NCBI GenBank assembly: GCA_024400915.1
Contig: JAKSLX010000007.1
Coordinates: forward strand, 1 to 64,000
DNA from: Treponema sp.
GTDB taxonomy: Bacteria > Spirochaetota > Spirochaetia > Treponematales > Treponemataceae
DNA: 64,000 nucleotides
Direction of reading: 5' to 3'
Below the pieces are notes generated by a model. The model did no database searches. It had not been told where the DNA came from and saw only the letters and a program-made list of their open reading frames with translations. The position numbers and the translations under genes were made by a program. This document shows, one piece after another, positions 40,418-49,450 of the stretch. Within the stretch, counting starts at the first letter, position 1. Each line of letters starts with the position of its first letter.

Positions 40418-42646
40418 CTATGTCCTTAAACACTTGAAAAGCTTCTGAAGATTTGCCTCAAATTCATCAGTGGCATTGTGAAGTTTTTTAAGGAATCCAT
40501 CTTCATCAATAGTACCAAGAACCGCTTCTTTCTCAGCCTCATTTCTATAGGTTACAGAACGGAAATAATCGGTAAAATCTTTTTCACGAACCTGAATGGA
40601 AGATTCCAGCATGTTGACTGAAACAAAGGCAACATCTGTAAGGAATTTATCAAAATCTGTCTTTGTAAAATACTCAATAGATTTTGAATAGAGCCATTCA
40701 ATAATGTAAAGGGAGTAGCGGGCTTTGTAGCCTATGTAGTTAGCTTCACATTCATCATAGAACTTATGAACCTGATCCCAGTTATTGAATTCTCCCTGTT
40801 TTACCTTATGGAAAAGTTCCTGAATTTTTCCGTAAGGAATCACCTGTCCGCCGGCATTAACCCATTCAGTATAGAGAGGAATGTTTTTTATATTGGAAAT
40901 ATCCTCCAAAGTAAGGCTTTCACGATTATTGAGTAGAACATAGTTCATCAGGCTTTCAGCGGCAAAATATTTAAGAACTCTTCTGTATTCCCTGTAAGCC
41001 TGCGAAGGTTTATAAATCAGGGCACCGTATTTCTTCTGGCAGCGATCATCAGAAAGGAGAAATTTTGCTTCATACCCATTATGAAGGAAATCTTTGGCAA
41101 CGACGCATACATCTTCGGCCTTGCAGTCTGAGATTTTTTTCCTGTAGCCATTGAGAAAATCCTCGGAAGGCATGTATTTAGTATATTTGAGGCATTCTTC
41201 CTTTGGCATTTTAAGATACCTGCCTGTAAGTTCTATAAGCCTGTCGATTGAAGAAACGATTTCCTGAACCGTATCAGGAGCAAGAGGATTTGTCTCTATA
41301 TGCTGAACTATCTTGAATCTCTTGTCACGAGCCTTGAACTTATACTTGTTGCGGACAATGGCAAACATATTGTACAGGAACCAGTAGGCAGGAATAATGT
41401 GAATGGTATTATCCTCAATGCTTGGAGCTATCATTGAAAAAGGATATGTGATGTTGACTTCGTTTCTGTAAGTTCCTTTTGAAGCAAGAACGAAAGACGC
41501 AAAGCGACTGTCAAATTTAAAGTCAGAACAAAGGCCTGGCCAGAAGCCTCTTCCAGCAATCATCTCGCAGTCAGGGCTTCTTGAATTATGGTTTGAACCT
41601 ATGGTTGCAGCACTTGCAATGTTGGACTGCCCCATAACAGTAGAAGCAATTAGGAATGAAGAATTGTGATGCTGTTCATGGAACGGAAAAATAAGATTAT
41701 TCAACAGTTCGCAGCAAGAAACCGTTGAATTGTCACCGAGGACAGAATTCAAAAGTCTTGCGCCGTATTTAAGATGACAGTTTCTACCTATGACAAAACG
41801 AACAGCTACAGCCTGGTAGAAAACATGGCTTCCATATCCCATGATACCATTGACCATTTCAACACCTTCACCAATCTGGCTAGGTTCATCTTCGGATGAA
41901 AGTATTGTAATGTTCTTCAGTTTGAGAGCTCCCTTGATGTAGGCATAGGCACCTATCTTAACGTCCTTGATAACCAGGGAGTTCTTTACTACTGCATCGT
42001 TTTCGACAATGCCATAAGTATCAAGGCTTTTAGACTTTCCATATTCTGTAAGTTCGACAAAACACTGCATGAGTTTTTTGTCTTCGCGAAAACGGGACCA
42101 CAGGTATGCATCTGCCGGAATTAGGTTTTCAAAAGGAAGAACCTGGCGATTACCATTTTCATTACCAACACCAATCCATATACGAGCTGATTCTGACTCC
42201 CCTTCCTTTATGAGGCCTTCACCGAATTTTGAATGTCTGGTACAGGACATCTCCTGAACGTTAAAGAGAATTACCCTGTCCCCAAGTCTGTAGTTAACAA
42301 GATATTTTACGTTATGAATGGCACAGTTATCGCCGGTTACTACATCACAAAGGCTTGATCTTGTAATACCCACAGGAAGATTAAGATCATGATATGCAAG
42401 GGAGCTGTCCGTAATATCACCAAGAATTACATAACCTGAAAAATCATTGTGTTTGAGCAGATCTGGATCAAAACAAGCGTTTTTTGAAGAAACAAATACA
42501 TTTCTCCATGAAGGATCAGAAGAATGATTGCCGTTTGATTTCAGGACTGCAATTTCCTCGCTGGTAAGATTGCGTTTTCCTTCAAGAAGTTTTTTATCTA
42601 TATCAAATTTTATTTTTTTTTCTACATTAGGTATTACTTTAGGCAT
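40418..42646 (-). CDS. DUF4954-family protein
   Basis: 742 residues of the DUF4954 type found in spirochaetes and Bacteroidetes. A central region (about 220-330) has left-handed beta-helix-like repeats of the hexapeptide class (LVIKDVKIGAYAYIKGALKLKNITILSSED, RNCHLKYGARLLNSVLGDNSTVSCCELLNNLIFP), as in sugar acyltransferases. The function is not known. The gene starts 6 nt after a TAAAAT -10 box with no binding site and shares a 54-bp divergent control region with the M16-like gene. Confidence 0.85.
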   Translation of the reverse strand: MPKVIPNVEKKIKFDIDKKLLEGKRNLTSEEIAVLKSNGNHSSDPSWRNVFVSSKNACFDPDLLKHNDFSGYVILGDITDSSLAYHDLNLPVGITRSSLCDVVTGDNCAIHNVKYLVNYRLGDRVILFNVQEMSCTRHSKFGEGLIKEGESESARIWIGVGNENGNRQVLPFENLIPADAYLWSRFREDKKLMQCFVELTEYGKSKSLDTYGIVENDAVVKNSLVIKDVKIGAYAYIKGALKLKNITILSSEDEPSQIGEGVEMVNGIMGYGSHVFYQAVAVRFVIGRNCHLKYGARLLNSVLGDNSTVSCCELLNNLIFPFHEQHHNSSFLIASTVMGQSNIASAATIGSNHNSRSPDCEMIAGRGFWPGLCSDFKFDSRFASFVLASKGTYRNEVNITYPFSMIAPSIEDNTIHIIPAYWFLYNMFAIVRNKYKFKARDKRFKIVQHIETNPLAPDTVQEIVSSIDRLIELTGRYLKMPKEECLKYTKYMPSEDFLNGYRKKISDCKAEDVCVVAKDFLHNGYEAKFLLSDDRCQKKYGALIYKPSQAYREYRRVLKYFAAESLMNYVLLNNRESLTLEDISNIKNIPLYTEWVNAGGQVIPYGKIQELFHKVKQGEFNNWDQVHKFYDECEANYIGYKARYSLYIIEWLYSKSIEYFTKTDFDKFLTDVAFVSVNMLESSIQVREKDFTDYFRSVTYRNEAEKEAVLGTIDEDGFLKKLHNATDEFEANLQKLFKCLRT

Positions 42647-42700
42647 AATAAGATTTTATCGGGAATTGGATAAAAAAGCAATTTTCAATAGAATGATGTC
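42647..42700. promoter_or_regulatory. Compact divergent leaderless promoters
   Basis: Minus strand: TTGCTT (42676-42681), 17 bp, TAAAAT (42653-42658), 6 nt to the DUF4954 ATG. Plus strand: TTGGAT (42666-42671, weak), 17 bp, TAGAAT (42689-42694), 6 nt to the M16-like ATG. The two overlap face to face within 54 bp. Confidence 0.6.
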
Positions 42701-45484
42701 ATGCCGTCAAGAAAAAAAATAATCGCATTTGCCGCAGCAATACTAATCCCTGCAATACTTTCAGCACAAAACAGACTGATTTCCATTGAAAACACAGGAT
42801 TGTATCTGGACACTTTTACACTCAGGAATGGACTTACAGTTTTTGTAATTCCCGACAAGAACAGTGCCCTCGTGACAGCTGAACTCGTATGCAAGGCAGG
42901 TTTTTCCTCGCAAACACCATCAACCTGCGGATTTTTTTCCATGTATGCAAGGCTTTTTTCTGAATCGGCACAAAAAGAAGCTTCAAATCTTTTTGACCTG
43001 GTAAACCTTCAGTGTGAATGCAAATCCCAAAGTTCAAATTTCAGTGCAATATTGCCACCGGAAGAAACCCAGCACTACTTCAATGCACTGTCAGCTTGCC
43101 TTTCCAAACCTGATTTTGATGATAAAAAAATAAAGACCCTTTTTTCTCAGATGAAAAAAGAATCCGCAGATTACGCTTCGAGTACAACTGGATTCATAAA
43201 CAGTTCAATAGATTCAAGAGTATTCACGGAAGAACCCTGGAAGCATGATTCTGGAATTTACCCAGCCCTTTTTTCTGATTTTTCCGTTTCACAGGCCAGA
43301 ACAATTCTCAGCAATATTGGAATCAATTTCTACACGCCGGAAAACTGTGCATTATTTGTAAGCGGAAACATAGAGCCGGATCAAGTTCATGAAGCGGCAG
43401 AAAAGGCTTTTTCAACCTGGAAAAGAACAGGCAAAAAAACAGCATTCAATAATATTCCAGAAACGAATTCCACACCGAATGAAGGAAAAAAGTTTGTCCT
43501 CGTATCAGATGATTTTTCAAAGGACATGACCCAGATTATAGTTCAGTTTACGTCCCTTTCCATGACCGATTGTGATCTTCTTGCAGCTGCCATGAACAGG
43601 GATGATTCACTTTACAGGAACAATCTTCCAGCTGAAAATGCACTTTGCATAAGGGGTTCAGAATATCTTGCAGCTGCAAGTGCTCAGGTAAATGGACACA
43701 GCAGATTGATTCTTCAATCGTTAATGGAAGATCCACAATCGGCAAACATAATTTCAGGGCAGGCAGAAACTTTTGTAAGAATGGCAAAAGAAACGGCAAA
43801 ACTTTCTCGCTCTGATTTCATAAAGGCTCAGAATGAAATATTATTCAAATTTAGATTAAAGACAGGAAACAGCCGCGCAATGGCAGAACTTCTTGCCTCC
43901 TATTGGCCTGATGCCGCATGGACTACCCCGGAAGAATTTTACGAAGGATTTCTAGACAGCATTTATAAAGTTCAGTTTAAAAATGAAAATGCCATTGCAG
44001 AATTAGTGGAAGCAGAAGAACCATTCATATTCCTTCTCGTAAACACTGATAAGTACAAGGCTCAGAAAAAGAATTTTGACGAAGCAGGATATATTAAAAT
44101 TGACGGCAAAAACAGTTCCTGGTGGAAAGATGAAATGCTTTCAAAAAAAGCAAAGGCCGAAAAGAAACTTATATTGAAAGAAGATGTAGATGGAAAAACA
44201 AAAGTAGTCAAGGCAAAACCTGCTGAACACTTTTACGCAAACGCCCTTAAGACCATAAAGGAAAAAAATCTTAAAAACGGAATACCGGTTTCAGTAAAGA
44301 CAAACAGAGGCTCTCAGACAATTTGTGTTTCCGTAGCCATCAAGGGTGGAATGACCGCTTCTCCGGTGAAGGAAAAAAATCTTCGCACAATACTTGTTGC
44401 AGCCCTTGCCAAGAACTCAGGACTTTATGGAACTAGGGCAGAAACAAAAGAGACTATATCCTATGTATCCTACGAAGTAATAAAAGAAAATTTTGAAGAA
44501 TCTCTCCAGATGCTTACAAATGCCTTGATATATGGCGACATAAAACCAGTTCAGGCCGACAGGCTTTTTGCAGATGAAAATTACCGGATAATGATGGAAA
44601 ACGCAGACCTTGGTTCCCAGATGAAGCGTAATGTTTTTGCATATCTATACAGGGATACAAAGCCAGGTCAAATGTACAGGGATTATGACAACAAGAACAA
44701 TTCTGCTTCATACCAGTCCCTTTTAACTGGATATACAGAATTTCTGGATGCTTCCCTCTACTCCATTGTTGTCTGTGGTGATATTGAAGCCGACAAAGTT
44801 TTTGACACTGCAGAAAAAACCTTTGGAATTCTAAAAAATCAGAATGACAAAAAAGAAAACACAACAGATTTTCCAAAACCGGCCTGGAAAAACAAAGAAC
44901 GCAGAGTTCAGCTGAGACATTTGTATTCATCAGACCTGCCGCCGGAACTTGCTCCAAAAGAATCTCCTCTCCTGATTCCAACAAAGGAATTCCTTGATCC
45001 AGTTCAAATTTATTTTGCGGCTCCCGAGAATCCAATGGACATTGAAAAGTTCAATGCACTGCTTATGGAAATCAGCAGCAGAATAGACAGGGACATAGAA
45101 TCCTACTGTAAATCTTATAGAGCAACACCACTTATTCCAATAGGCTATATTCACGGAAACAAAATAAAGAAGACAGAAGAATTCATGAAGCTTTACAGAA
45201 AACACAGGCAGGAACTACTGGAAGAACTTGCAGATAAAAAGAAACGGACAAAAGCTTTAAGAACAATAAAAAGCCGATATGAAATTGACCTTCTTGAAAG
45301 AACAGCCACAAACGAAGGAACAGCTGAACTGATGCAGCAGAGCATCCTTAACGGAAATACGGGAAATTATCTTGCCTGCTACCTTGCCATTGAAAACACA
45401 AGCGCAAAAGATTTCTATGACATTCTGATCGCTTGTATTCCGGAAGAACCCCTGATGAAAGTTCATTCAGTTGACGGCAAATAA
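42701..45484 (+). CDS. M16-family protease-like protein, zinc site lost
   Basis: 927 residues with a signal peptide (cleavage near LSAQ, residues 1-23), so it is periplasmic or surface-linked. It consists of two M16-like halves (about 35-470 and 505-905). In the first half, where active M16 enzymes have HxxEH, residues 79-83 read FSMYA within GFFSMYARLF; no HxxEH or inverted HExxH is seen elsewhere. It is therefore probably a pseudo-protease, perhaps acting as a partner or scaffold. An intact M16 enzyme is encoded at 59651-60937. The start has TAGAAT 6 nt upstream and no binding site. Confidence 0.85.
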   Translation: MPSRKKIIAFAAAILIPAILSAQNRLISIENTGLYLDTFTLRNGLTVFVIPDKNSALVTAELVCKAGFSSQTPSTCGFFSMYARLFSESAQKEASNLFDLVNLQCECKSQSSNFSAILPPEETQHYFNALSACLSKPDFDDKKIKTLFSQMKKESADYASSTTGFINSSIDSRVFTEEPWKHDSGIYPALFSDFSVSQARTILSNIGINFYTPENCALFVSGNIEPDQVHEAAEKAFSTWKRTGKKTAFNNIPETNSTPNEGKKFVLVSDDFSKDMTQIIVQFTSLSMTDCDLLAAAMNRDDSLYRNNLPAENALCIRGSEYLAAASAQVNGHSRLILQSLMEDPQSANIISGQAETFVRMAKETAKLSRSDFIKAQNEILFKFRLKTGNSRAMAELLASYWPDAAWTTPEEFYEGFLDSIYKVQFKNENAIAELVEAEEPFIFLLVNTDKYKAQKKNFDEAGYIKIDGKNSSWWKDEMLSKKAKAEKKLILKEDVDGKTKVVKAKPAEHFYANALKTIKEKNLKNGIPVSVKTNRGSQTICVSVAIKGGMTASPVKEKNLRTILVAALAKNSGLYGTRAETKETISYVSYEVIKENFEESLQMLTNALIYGDIKPVQADRLFADENYRIMMENADLGSQMKRNVFAYLYRDTKPGQMYRDYDNKNNSASYQSLLTGYTEFLDASLYSIVVCGDIEADKVFDTAEKTFGILKNQNDKKENTTDFPKPAWKNKERRVQLRHLYSSDLPPELAPKESPLLIPTKEFLDPVQIYFAAPENPMDIEKFNALLMEISSRIDRDIESYCKSYRATPLIPIGYIHGNKIKKTEEFMKLYRKHRQELLEELADKKKRTKALRTIKSRYEIDLLERTATNEGTAELMQQSILNGNTGNYLACYLAIENTSAKDFYDILIACIPEEPLMKVHSVDGK

Positions 45485-45486
45485 AA

Positions 45487-45513
45487 AAGTCCGCCTAAAA
45501 ACAAGACGGACTT
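45487..45513. terminator. Convergent terminator between the M16-like gene and apt
   Basis: AAGTCCG (45487-45493) pairs with CGGACTT (45507-45513), with A runs before and T/A-rich sequence on both sides; it can serve both strands. Confidence 0.75.
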
Positions 45514-45532
45514 AAAAAACTTTTCAAAAATT

Positions 45533-46072
45533 TTATTCAGACATGTAATCGATCAAGGTAGTTACTTCAATACCTTCAAGAACTTTCCTGTAGTTAAGAA
45601 AAGGAAGTCCGATTACACCGAACACATCGGTTACTTTTGCGCCGCCCTGAGCCATAAGCTTGGCAGCAGCATTAAGAGTTCCGCCTGTTGCAATAAGATC
45701 ATCGATCAAAAGAATATTCTGTCCTTTTTCAACATCTGCTGTATGAACTTCAATTTCTGCAGAACCGTATTCAAGGTCATATTTCTGTGAATAAGTCTTT
45801 GCAGGAAGCTTGCCCTTCTTACGGATAAGGATGAGGGGAATCCCCATCTTTTCTGCAAAGCAGGCTGCAAAAATGAAACCGCGGCTTTCAATACCGGCAA
45901 CAGCATCAATTTTCTTGTCCTTGTAAATCTCGCACATGCGTTCGATGGTATACTTAAATTCTTCAGGATGGCGAAGAATTCCCGTAATGTCATAGAAAAG
46001 CACGCCCTTCTTTGGAAAGTCAGGTACGCGACCGATTACTTTATCAAGCTTGTCAAAATCTTTCTGTTCCAT
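45533..46072 (-). CDS. apt: Adenine phosphoribosyltransferase
   Basis: Salvages adenine to AMP with PRPP. 179 residues, full length. The type I phosphoribosyltransferase motif is NILLIDDLIATGGTLNAAAKLM; FPKKGVLFYDITGILRHPEEF and GIESRGFIFAACFAEKMGIPLILIRKKGKLP also fit the Apt family. Last gene of the metY-aroF-tyrA-apt run; 18 bp after tyrA with GAGG-type binding site. Its link to amino-acid genes is likely only positional. Confidence 0.96.
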   Translation of the reverse strand: MEQKDFDKLDKVIGRVPDFPKKGVLFYDITGILRHPEEFKYTIERMCEIYKDKKIDAVAGIESRGFIFAACFAEKMGIPLILIRKKGKLPAKTYSQKYDLEYGSAEIEVHTADVEKGQNILLIDDLIATGGTLNAAAKLMAQGGAKVTDVFGVIGLPFLNYRKVLEGIEVTTLIDYMSE

Positions 46073-46090
46073 AATTTACCTCCGCAAAAG

Positions 46091-46990
46091 CTATTTTTCT
46101 ATCTTTACATCTTTCCTTGACATTTCGATACGCTTTACACGAACCTCTTCAAGATAGGCTTTTGTTTCTTCTGCCTTGTCATTCTTGATGTATTCTTTAA
46201 GAACTTCCAGGGATTTTTCAAAGTTTTCAATATGCCCAACAAGTTCTGCCTTATTAGCAAGAAAAAGTTCTGTCCATAAAGGAGCATTTATCATTGCAAT
46301 GCGTGTAAGGTCTTCAAAACTACCGCCGCCAAACTGAGTTACCTTTGCATCTTCAGCACTATTCACAAGAGCACTTGCTATGACATGACAAAGCTGAGAT
46401 GTAAAGGCAATCTTATGATCGTGAACACGTCCATCGGTCTCAACAATCTGTGTAAAGCCCATCTCAGTTATAAGACGTTTGAACTGCTCTACGTTTTCCG
46501 CCTTGTTGGAAGCAAGAGGCATGAGGATGTAATTGTGGTTCTTGAAGAAGGCTGCGTTGCTTGCGGCATAGCCTTCCTTCTCTCCGCCGGCCATTGGGTG
46601 CCCCGGAATAAAGTCGTAGTTTTCGCTTTCGATTTCTGCAAGGCGGTCAAAAATTTCTGCCTTCACACCGTTTATGTCAGTAACAACTGAACCTTTCTTA
46701 AAAGCATTTTTATGTACTGCAAGGAAATCAACGGTCATGTGTGGATAAAAGCAGACAAAGACAAAATCACAGAGAGCAAGCATCTCGTCAACTTTATCAA
46801 GGGTGTAAAAATCATCAATGACACACTGGCTCTTTGCAAGTTCAAGGGCCGCTACATTTCTTGTGGAAGCATAAACCTTTCCAGTGGCTCCTCCGCTTGA
46901 CAGGATGTTTTCGCGGATTGACTTTGCGATGGAACCACCCATAAGGCCAAGGCCCACAATTCCATATGTAAGTTCATTCAGTTTTTTCAT
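46091..46990 (-). CDS. tyrA: Prephenate dehydrogenase
   Basis: Converts prephenate to 4-hydroxyphenylpyruvate in tyrosine synthesis. 299 residues: N-terminal Rossmann fold YGIVGLGLMGGSIAKSIRE, then VVTDINGVKAEIFDRL, GHPMAGGEKEGYAASNAAFFKNHNYILMPL and a helical dimerisation domain (ASALVNSAEDAK, GGSFEDLTRIAMINAPLWTELFLANK). No ACT or chorismate mutase domain is fused. Starts 3 bp after the aroF stop, so the two are translated from one mRNA. Confidence 0.95.
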   Translation of the reverse strand: MKKLNELTYGIVGLGLMGGSIAKSIRENILSSGGATGKVYASTRNVAALELAKSQCVIDDFYTLDKVDEMLALCDFVFVCFYPHMTVDFLAVHKNAFKKGSVVTDINGVKAEIFDRLAEIESENYDFIPGHPMAGGEKEGYAASNAAFFKNHNYILMPLASNKAENVEQFKRLITEMGFTQIVETDGRVHDHKIAFTSQLCHVIASALVNSAEDAKVTQFGGGSFEDLTRIAMINAPLWTELFLANKAELVGHIENFEKSLEVLKEYIKNDKAEETKAYLEEVRVKRIEMSRKDVKIEK

Positions 46991-46993
46991 AAG

Positions 46994-48028
46994 TTACATT
47001 GTCCTGTTTTCAACTGCGGCATACTTACCAAGCTTTGTCATCAATTCTTCAAACATAGCAGGATTAAGCTGCTGGGATGCATCACTCCAGGCCTTTTCAG
47101 GATTGCAGTGAACTTCAATTTCAAGACCGTCACAACCTGCAGCAACGGAAGCACAGGCAAGAGTTCCAACCATCCAGCGGATACCGGAAGCATGGCTTGG
47201 ATCAAGAATAACCGGAAGATGGCTAACCTTGTGAAGGTATGGAACTGCGCTTACATCAAGACAGTTTCTTGTATATGGATCGTAGGTACGGATTCCACGT
47301 TCACAAAGGATTACATTTTCGTTTCCGTTGGCCATGATATATTCGGCAGACATAAGAAGTTCCTGGATTGTTCCGGAAAGTCCGCGTTTAAGAAGAACAG
47401 GCTTACCGAATCTTCCAAGTTCCTTGAGAAGGTCAAAGTTCTGGAAGTTGCGTGCACCAACCTGTATCAAATCAACATTATGGAAATTGCCTATTTCGCT
47501 GATAGCCATAAGTTCAGTACAGATAGGAAGCCCCGTTTCCTTCTTTGCAAGTTCAAGAAGACGAATGCCGTCCTTTCCCATACCCTGGAAACTGTATGGA
47601 GATGTACGAGGCTTGTAGGCTCCACCGCGAAGGATTCTTGCTCCAGCAGCCTTTACGGCACGGGCAGCATTCAAAATCTGCTCTTCACCTTCAACGGCGC
47701 AAGGACCTGCAATGACAGGAACGGTCTTTCCGTCACCAATAAGGCAAGAAGTAACACCTGACTGATTTGCTCCGATTTCAACGATTGTATTTTCAGGATG
47801 GAATTCGCGGCTTGCCATCTTGTATGGAGCAGATACGCGTTCTGCACTTTCAACAATGTCGTTGCTTAAAAAATCCCGTGGATCAAGTTTTGAAGTATCA
47901 CCAAGAAGTCCAACGATAGTTTTTTCAACGCCTTTGACTACATGGCAGCCAAGCCCCTTTGATTTGATGTCGCTGATGAAATCTTCAATCTTAGACTCTC
48001 CGAATCCATTCTTCAAAATAACAATCAT
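46994..48028 (-). CDS. aroF: DAHP synthase, type I-beta with N-terminal domain
   Basis: First step of the shikimate pathway, from phosphoenolpyruvate and erythrose 4-phosphate. 344 residues: a ferredoxin-like regulatory domain (about 1-70, VILKNGFGESKIEDFISDIKSKGLGCHVVKGVEKTIVGLLGD) and the TIM barrel (VIAGPCAVEGEEQI, RGGAYKPRTSPYSFQGMG, VILDPSHASGIRW). This Thermotoga-like architecture is feedback-inhibited by tyrosine in known cases, which fits the neighbouring tyrA. It follows metY by 31 bp. Confidence 0.95.
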   Translation of the reverse strand: MIVILKNGFGESKIEDFISDIKSKGLGCHVVKGVEKTIVGLLGDTSKLDPRDFLSNDIVESAERVSAPYKMASREFHPENTIVEIGANQSGVTSCLIGDGKTVPVIAGPCAVEGEEQILNAARAVKAAGARILRGGAYKPRTSPYSFQGMGKDGIRLLELAKKETGLPICTELMAISEIGNFHNVDLIQVGARNFQNFDLLKELGRFGKPVLLKRGLSGTIQELLMSAEYIMANGNENVILCERGIRTYDPYTRNCLDVSAVPYLHKVSHLPVILDPSHASGIRWMVGTLACASVAAGCDGLEIEVHCNPEKAWSDASQQLNPAMFEELMTKLGKYAAVENRTM

Positions 48029-48059
48029 TTATATCTCCTCGCCGCCAACAAGACGACCA

Positions 48060-49334
48060 CTAGTTCTCAAGAGCATTCTTAAGGTCTGCAATGAGATCAT
48101 TTACATTTTCAACACCGACAGAAAGACGAATCATATCCGGGCTTACACCACAGTCAATGAGTTCCTGATCTGAAAGCTGGCGGTGTGTTGCACTGGCAGG
48201 ATGAAGTACACATGTACGGCTGTCTGCAACATGTGTAGCAATCATACCAATTTTAAGCTTGCCCATAAAGTCCTCGGCAGCCTTTCTTCCGCCCTTTACT
48301 CCAAAGCTGATAACGCCACAGGTTCCCTTAGGCATGTATTTCTTTGCAAGTTCATAGTATTTGTCGCCTTCAAGTCCAGGATAATTAACCCATTCAACCT
48401 TTGGATGATTCTTAAGGAACTTTGCAATGGCCGTAGCATTTGCAACATGGCGTTCAACTCTCAATGGAAGTGATTCAAGTCCAAGGTTAAGGAAATATGC
48501 GTTCATAGGAGCCTGAATACATCCAAAGTCACGCATAAGCTGAGCCGTACATTTTGTAATGAAAGCCCCGGCCTGTCCGAATTTTTCAGCATAAGTGATT
48601 CCGTGGTAGCTTTCATCTGGAGTACAGAGCCCTGGGAACTTATCCTTGTGTGCCATCCAGTCGAATTTACCGCTGTCTACGATACATCCGCCTACAGTTG
48701 CATCATGTCCGTCCATATACTTTGTTGTCGAATGTGTTACGATGTCTGCTCCCCATTCAAAAGGACGGCAGTTTACAGGTGTCGCAAAAGTATTATCTAC
48801 AACAAGAGGAACCCCGTGGCTATGTGCTGCCTTTGCAAATTTCTCAAGGTCAAAAATAACCAGGGAAGGATTTGCGATTGTTTCGCCAAAAACAGCCTTT
48901 GTGTTTGGCTTGAAAGCTGCATTGAGTTCTTCTTCAGTACATTCTGGGCTTACAAAAGTAAAGTCAATGCCCATCTTGCGCATTGTTACATTGAACAGAT
49001 TGAATGTTCCGCCATAAATGGAAGAACAGGCAATGACATGGTCTCCTGCAGAAGCAATGTTGAAAATGGCAAAAAGGTTTGCGGCCTGACCTGAAGATGT
49101 AAGTATTGCTGCTGACCCACCTTCAAGGGCACAGATTTTCTTTGCAACATAGTCGTTTGTTGGGTTTGCAAGTCTTGTGTAGAAATAGCCTTCGGCTTCA
49201 AGGTCAAAGAGTTTTCCCATGTCCGCACTTGAATCATATTTGAAAGTTGTACTCTGGATGATTGGAATCATGCGTGATTCACCGTTCTTTGGTTCATATC
49301 CTGCGTGGATGCATTTTGTCTCGATTTCTGCCAT
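48060..49334 (-). CDS. metY: O-acetylhomoserine sulfhydrylase
   Basis: PLP enzyme making homocysteine (or cysteine) from O-acetylhomoserine and sulfide. 424 residues: ETKCIHAGYEPKNGESRMIPIIQSTTFKYDSSADMGKLF, TRLANPTNDYVAKKI, LPVVDNTFATP-like VDNTFATPVNCRPFEWGADIVTHSTTKYMDGH with the Schiff-base Lys, and a C-terminal SVGVENVNDLIADL. Start has AGGAG 8 nt upstream. Heads metY-aroF-tyrA-apt; no SAM-type leader was seen in the 116-bp upstream gap, which holds only a small hairpin-like CTATACGTCGCTATAG. Confidence 0.95.
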   Translation of the reverse strand: MAEIETKCIHAGYEPKNGESRMIPIIQSTTFKYDSSADMGKLFDLEAEGYFYTRLANPTNDYVAKKICALEGGSAAILTSSGQAANLFAIFNIASAGDHVIACSSIYGGTFNLFNVTMRKMGIDFTFVSPECTEEELNAAFKPNTKAVFGETIANPSLVIFDLEKFAKAAHSHGVPLVVDNTFATPVNCRPFEWGADIVTHSTTKYMDGHDATVGGCIVDSGKFDWMAHKDKFPGLCTPDESYHGITYAEKFGQAGAFITKCTAQLMRDFGCIQAPMNAYFLNLGLESLPLRVERHVANATAIAKFLKNHPKVEWVNYPGLEGDKYYELAKKYMPKGTCGVISFGVKGGRKAAEDFMGKLKIGMIATHVADSRTCVLHPASATHRQLSDQELIDCGVSPDMIRLSVGVENVNDLIADLKNALEN

Positions 49335-49450
49335 TTTTGTACTCCTAAAATGAAAAATTGATGATTTTAAATATATACAATCAGTTGCCTGCAGTGTATT
49401 ACTATATAACTATACGTCGCTATAGCTAAATTCTATAACCACATACAGAA

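Noticed and set aside
49335..49450. SAM or T-box type leader before metY
   Set aside because: No terminator with T run and no recognisable riboswitch core; only a short weak hairpin.
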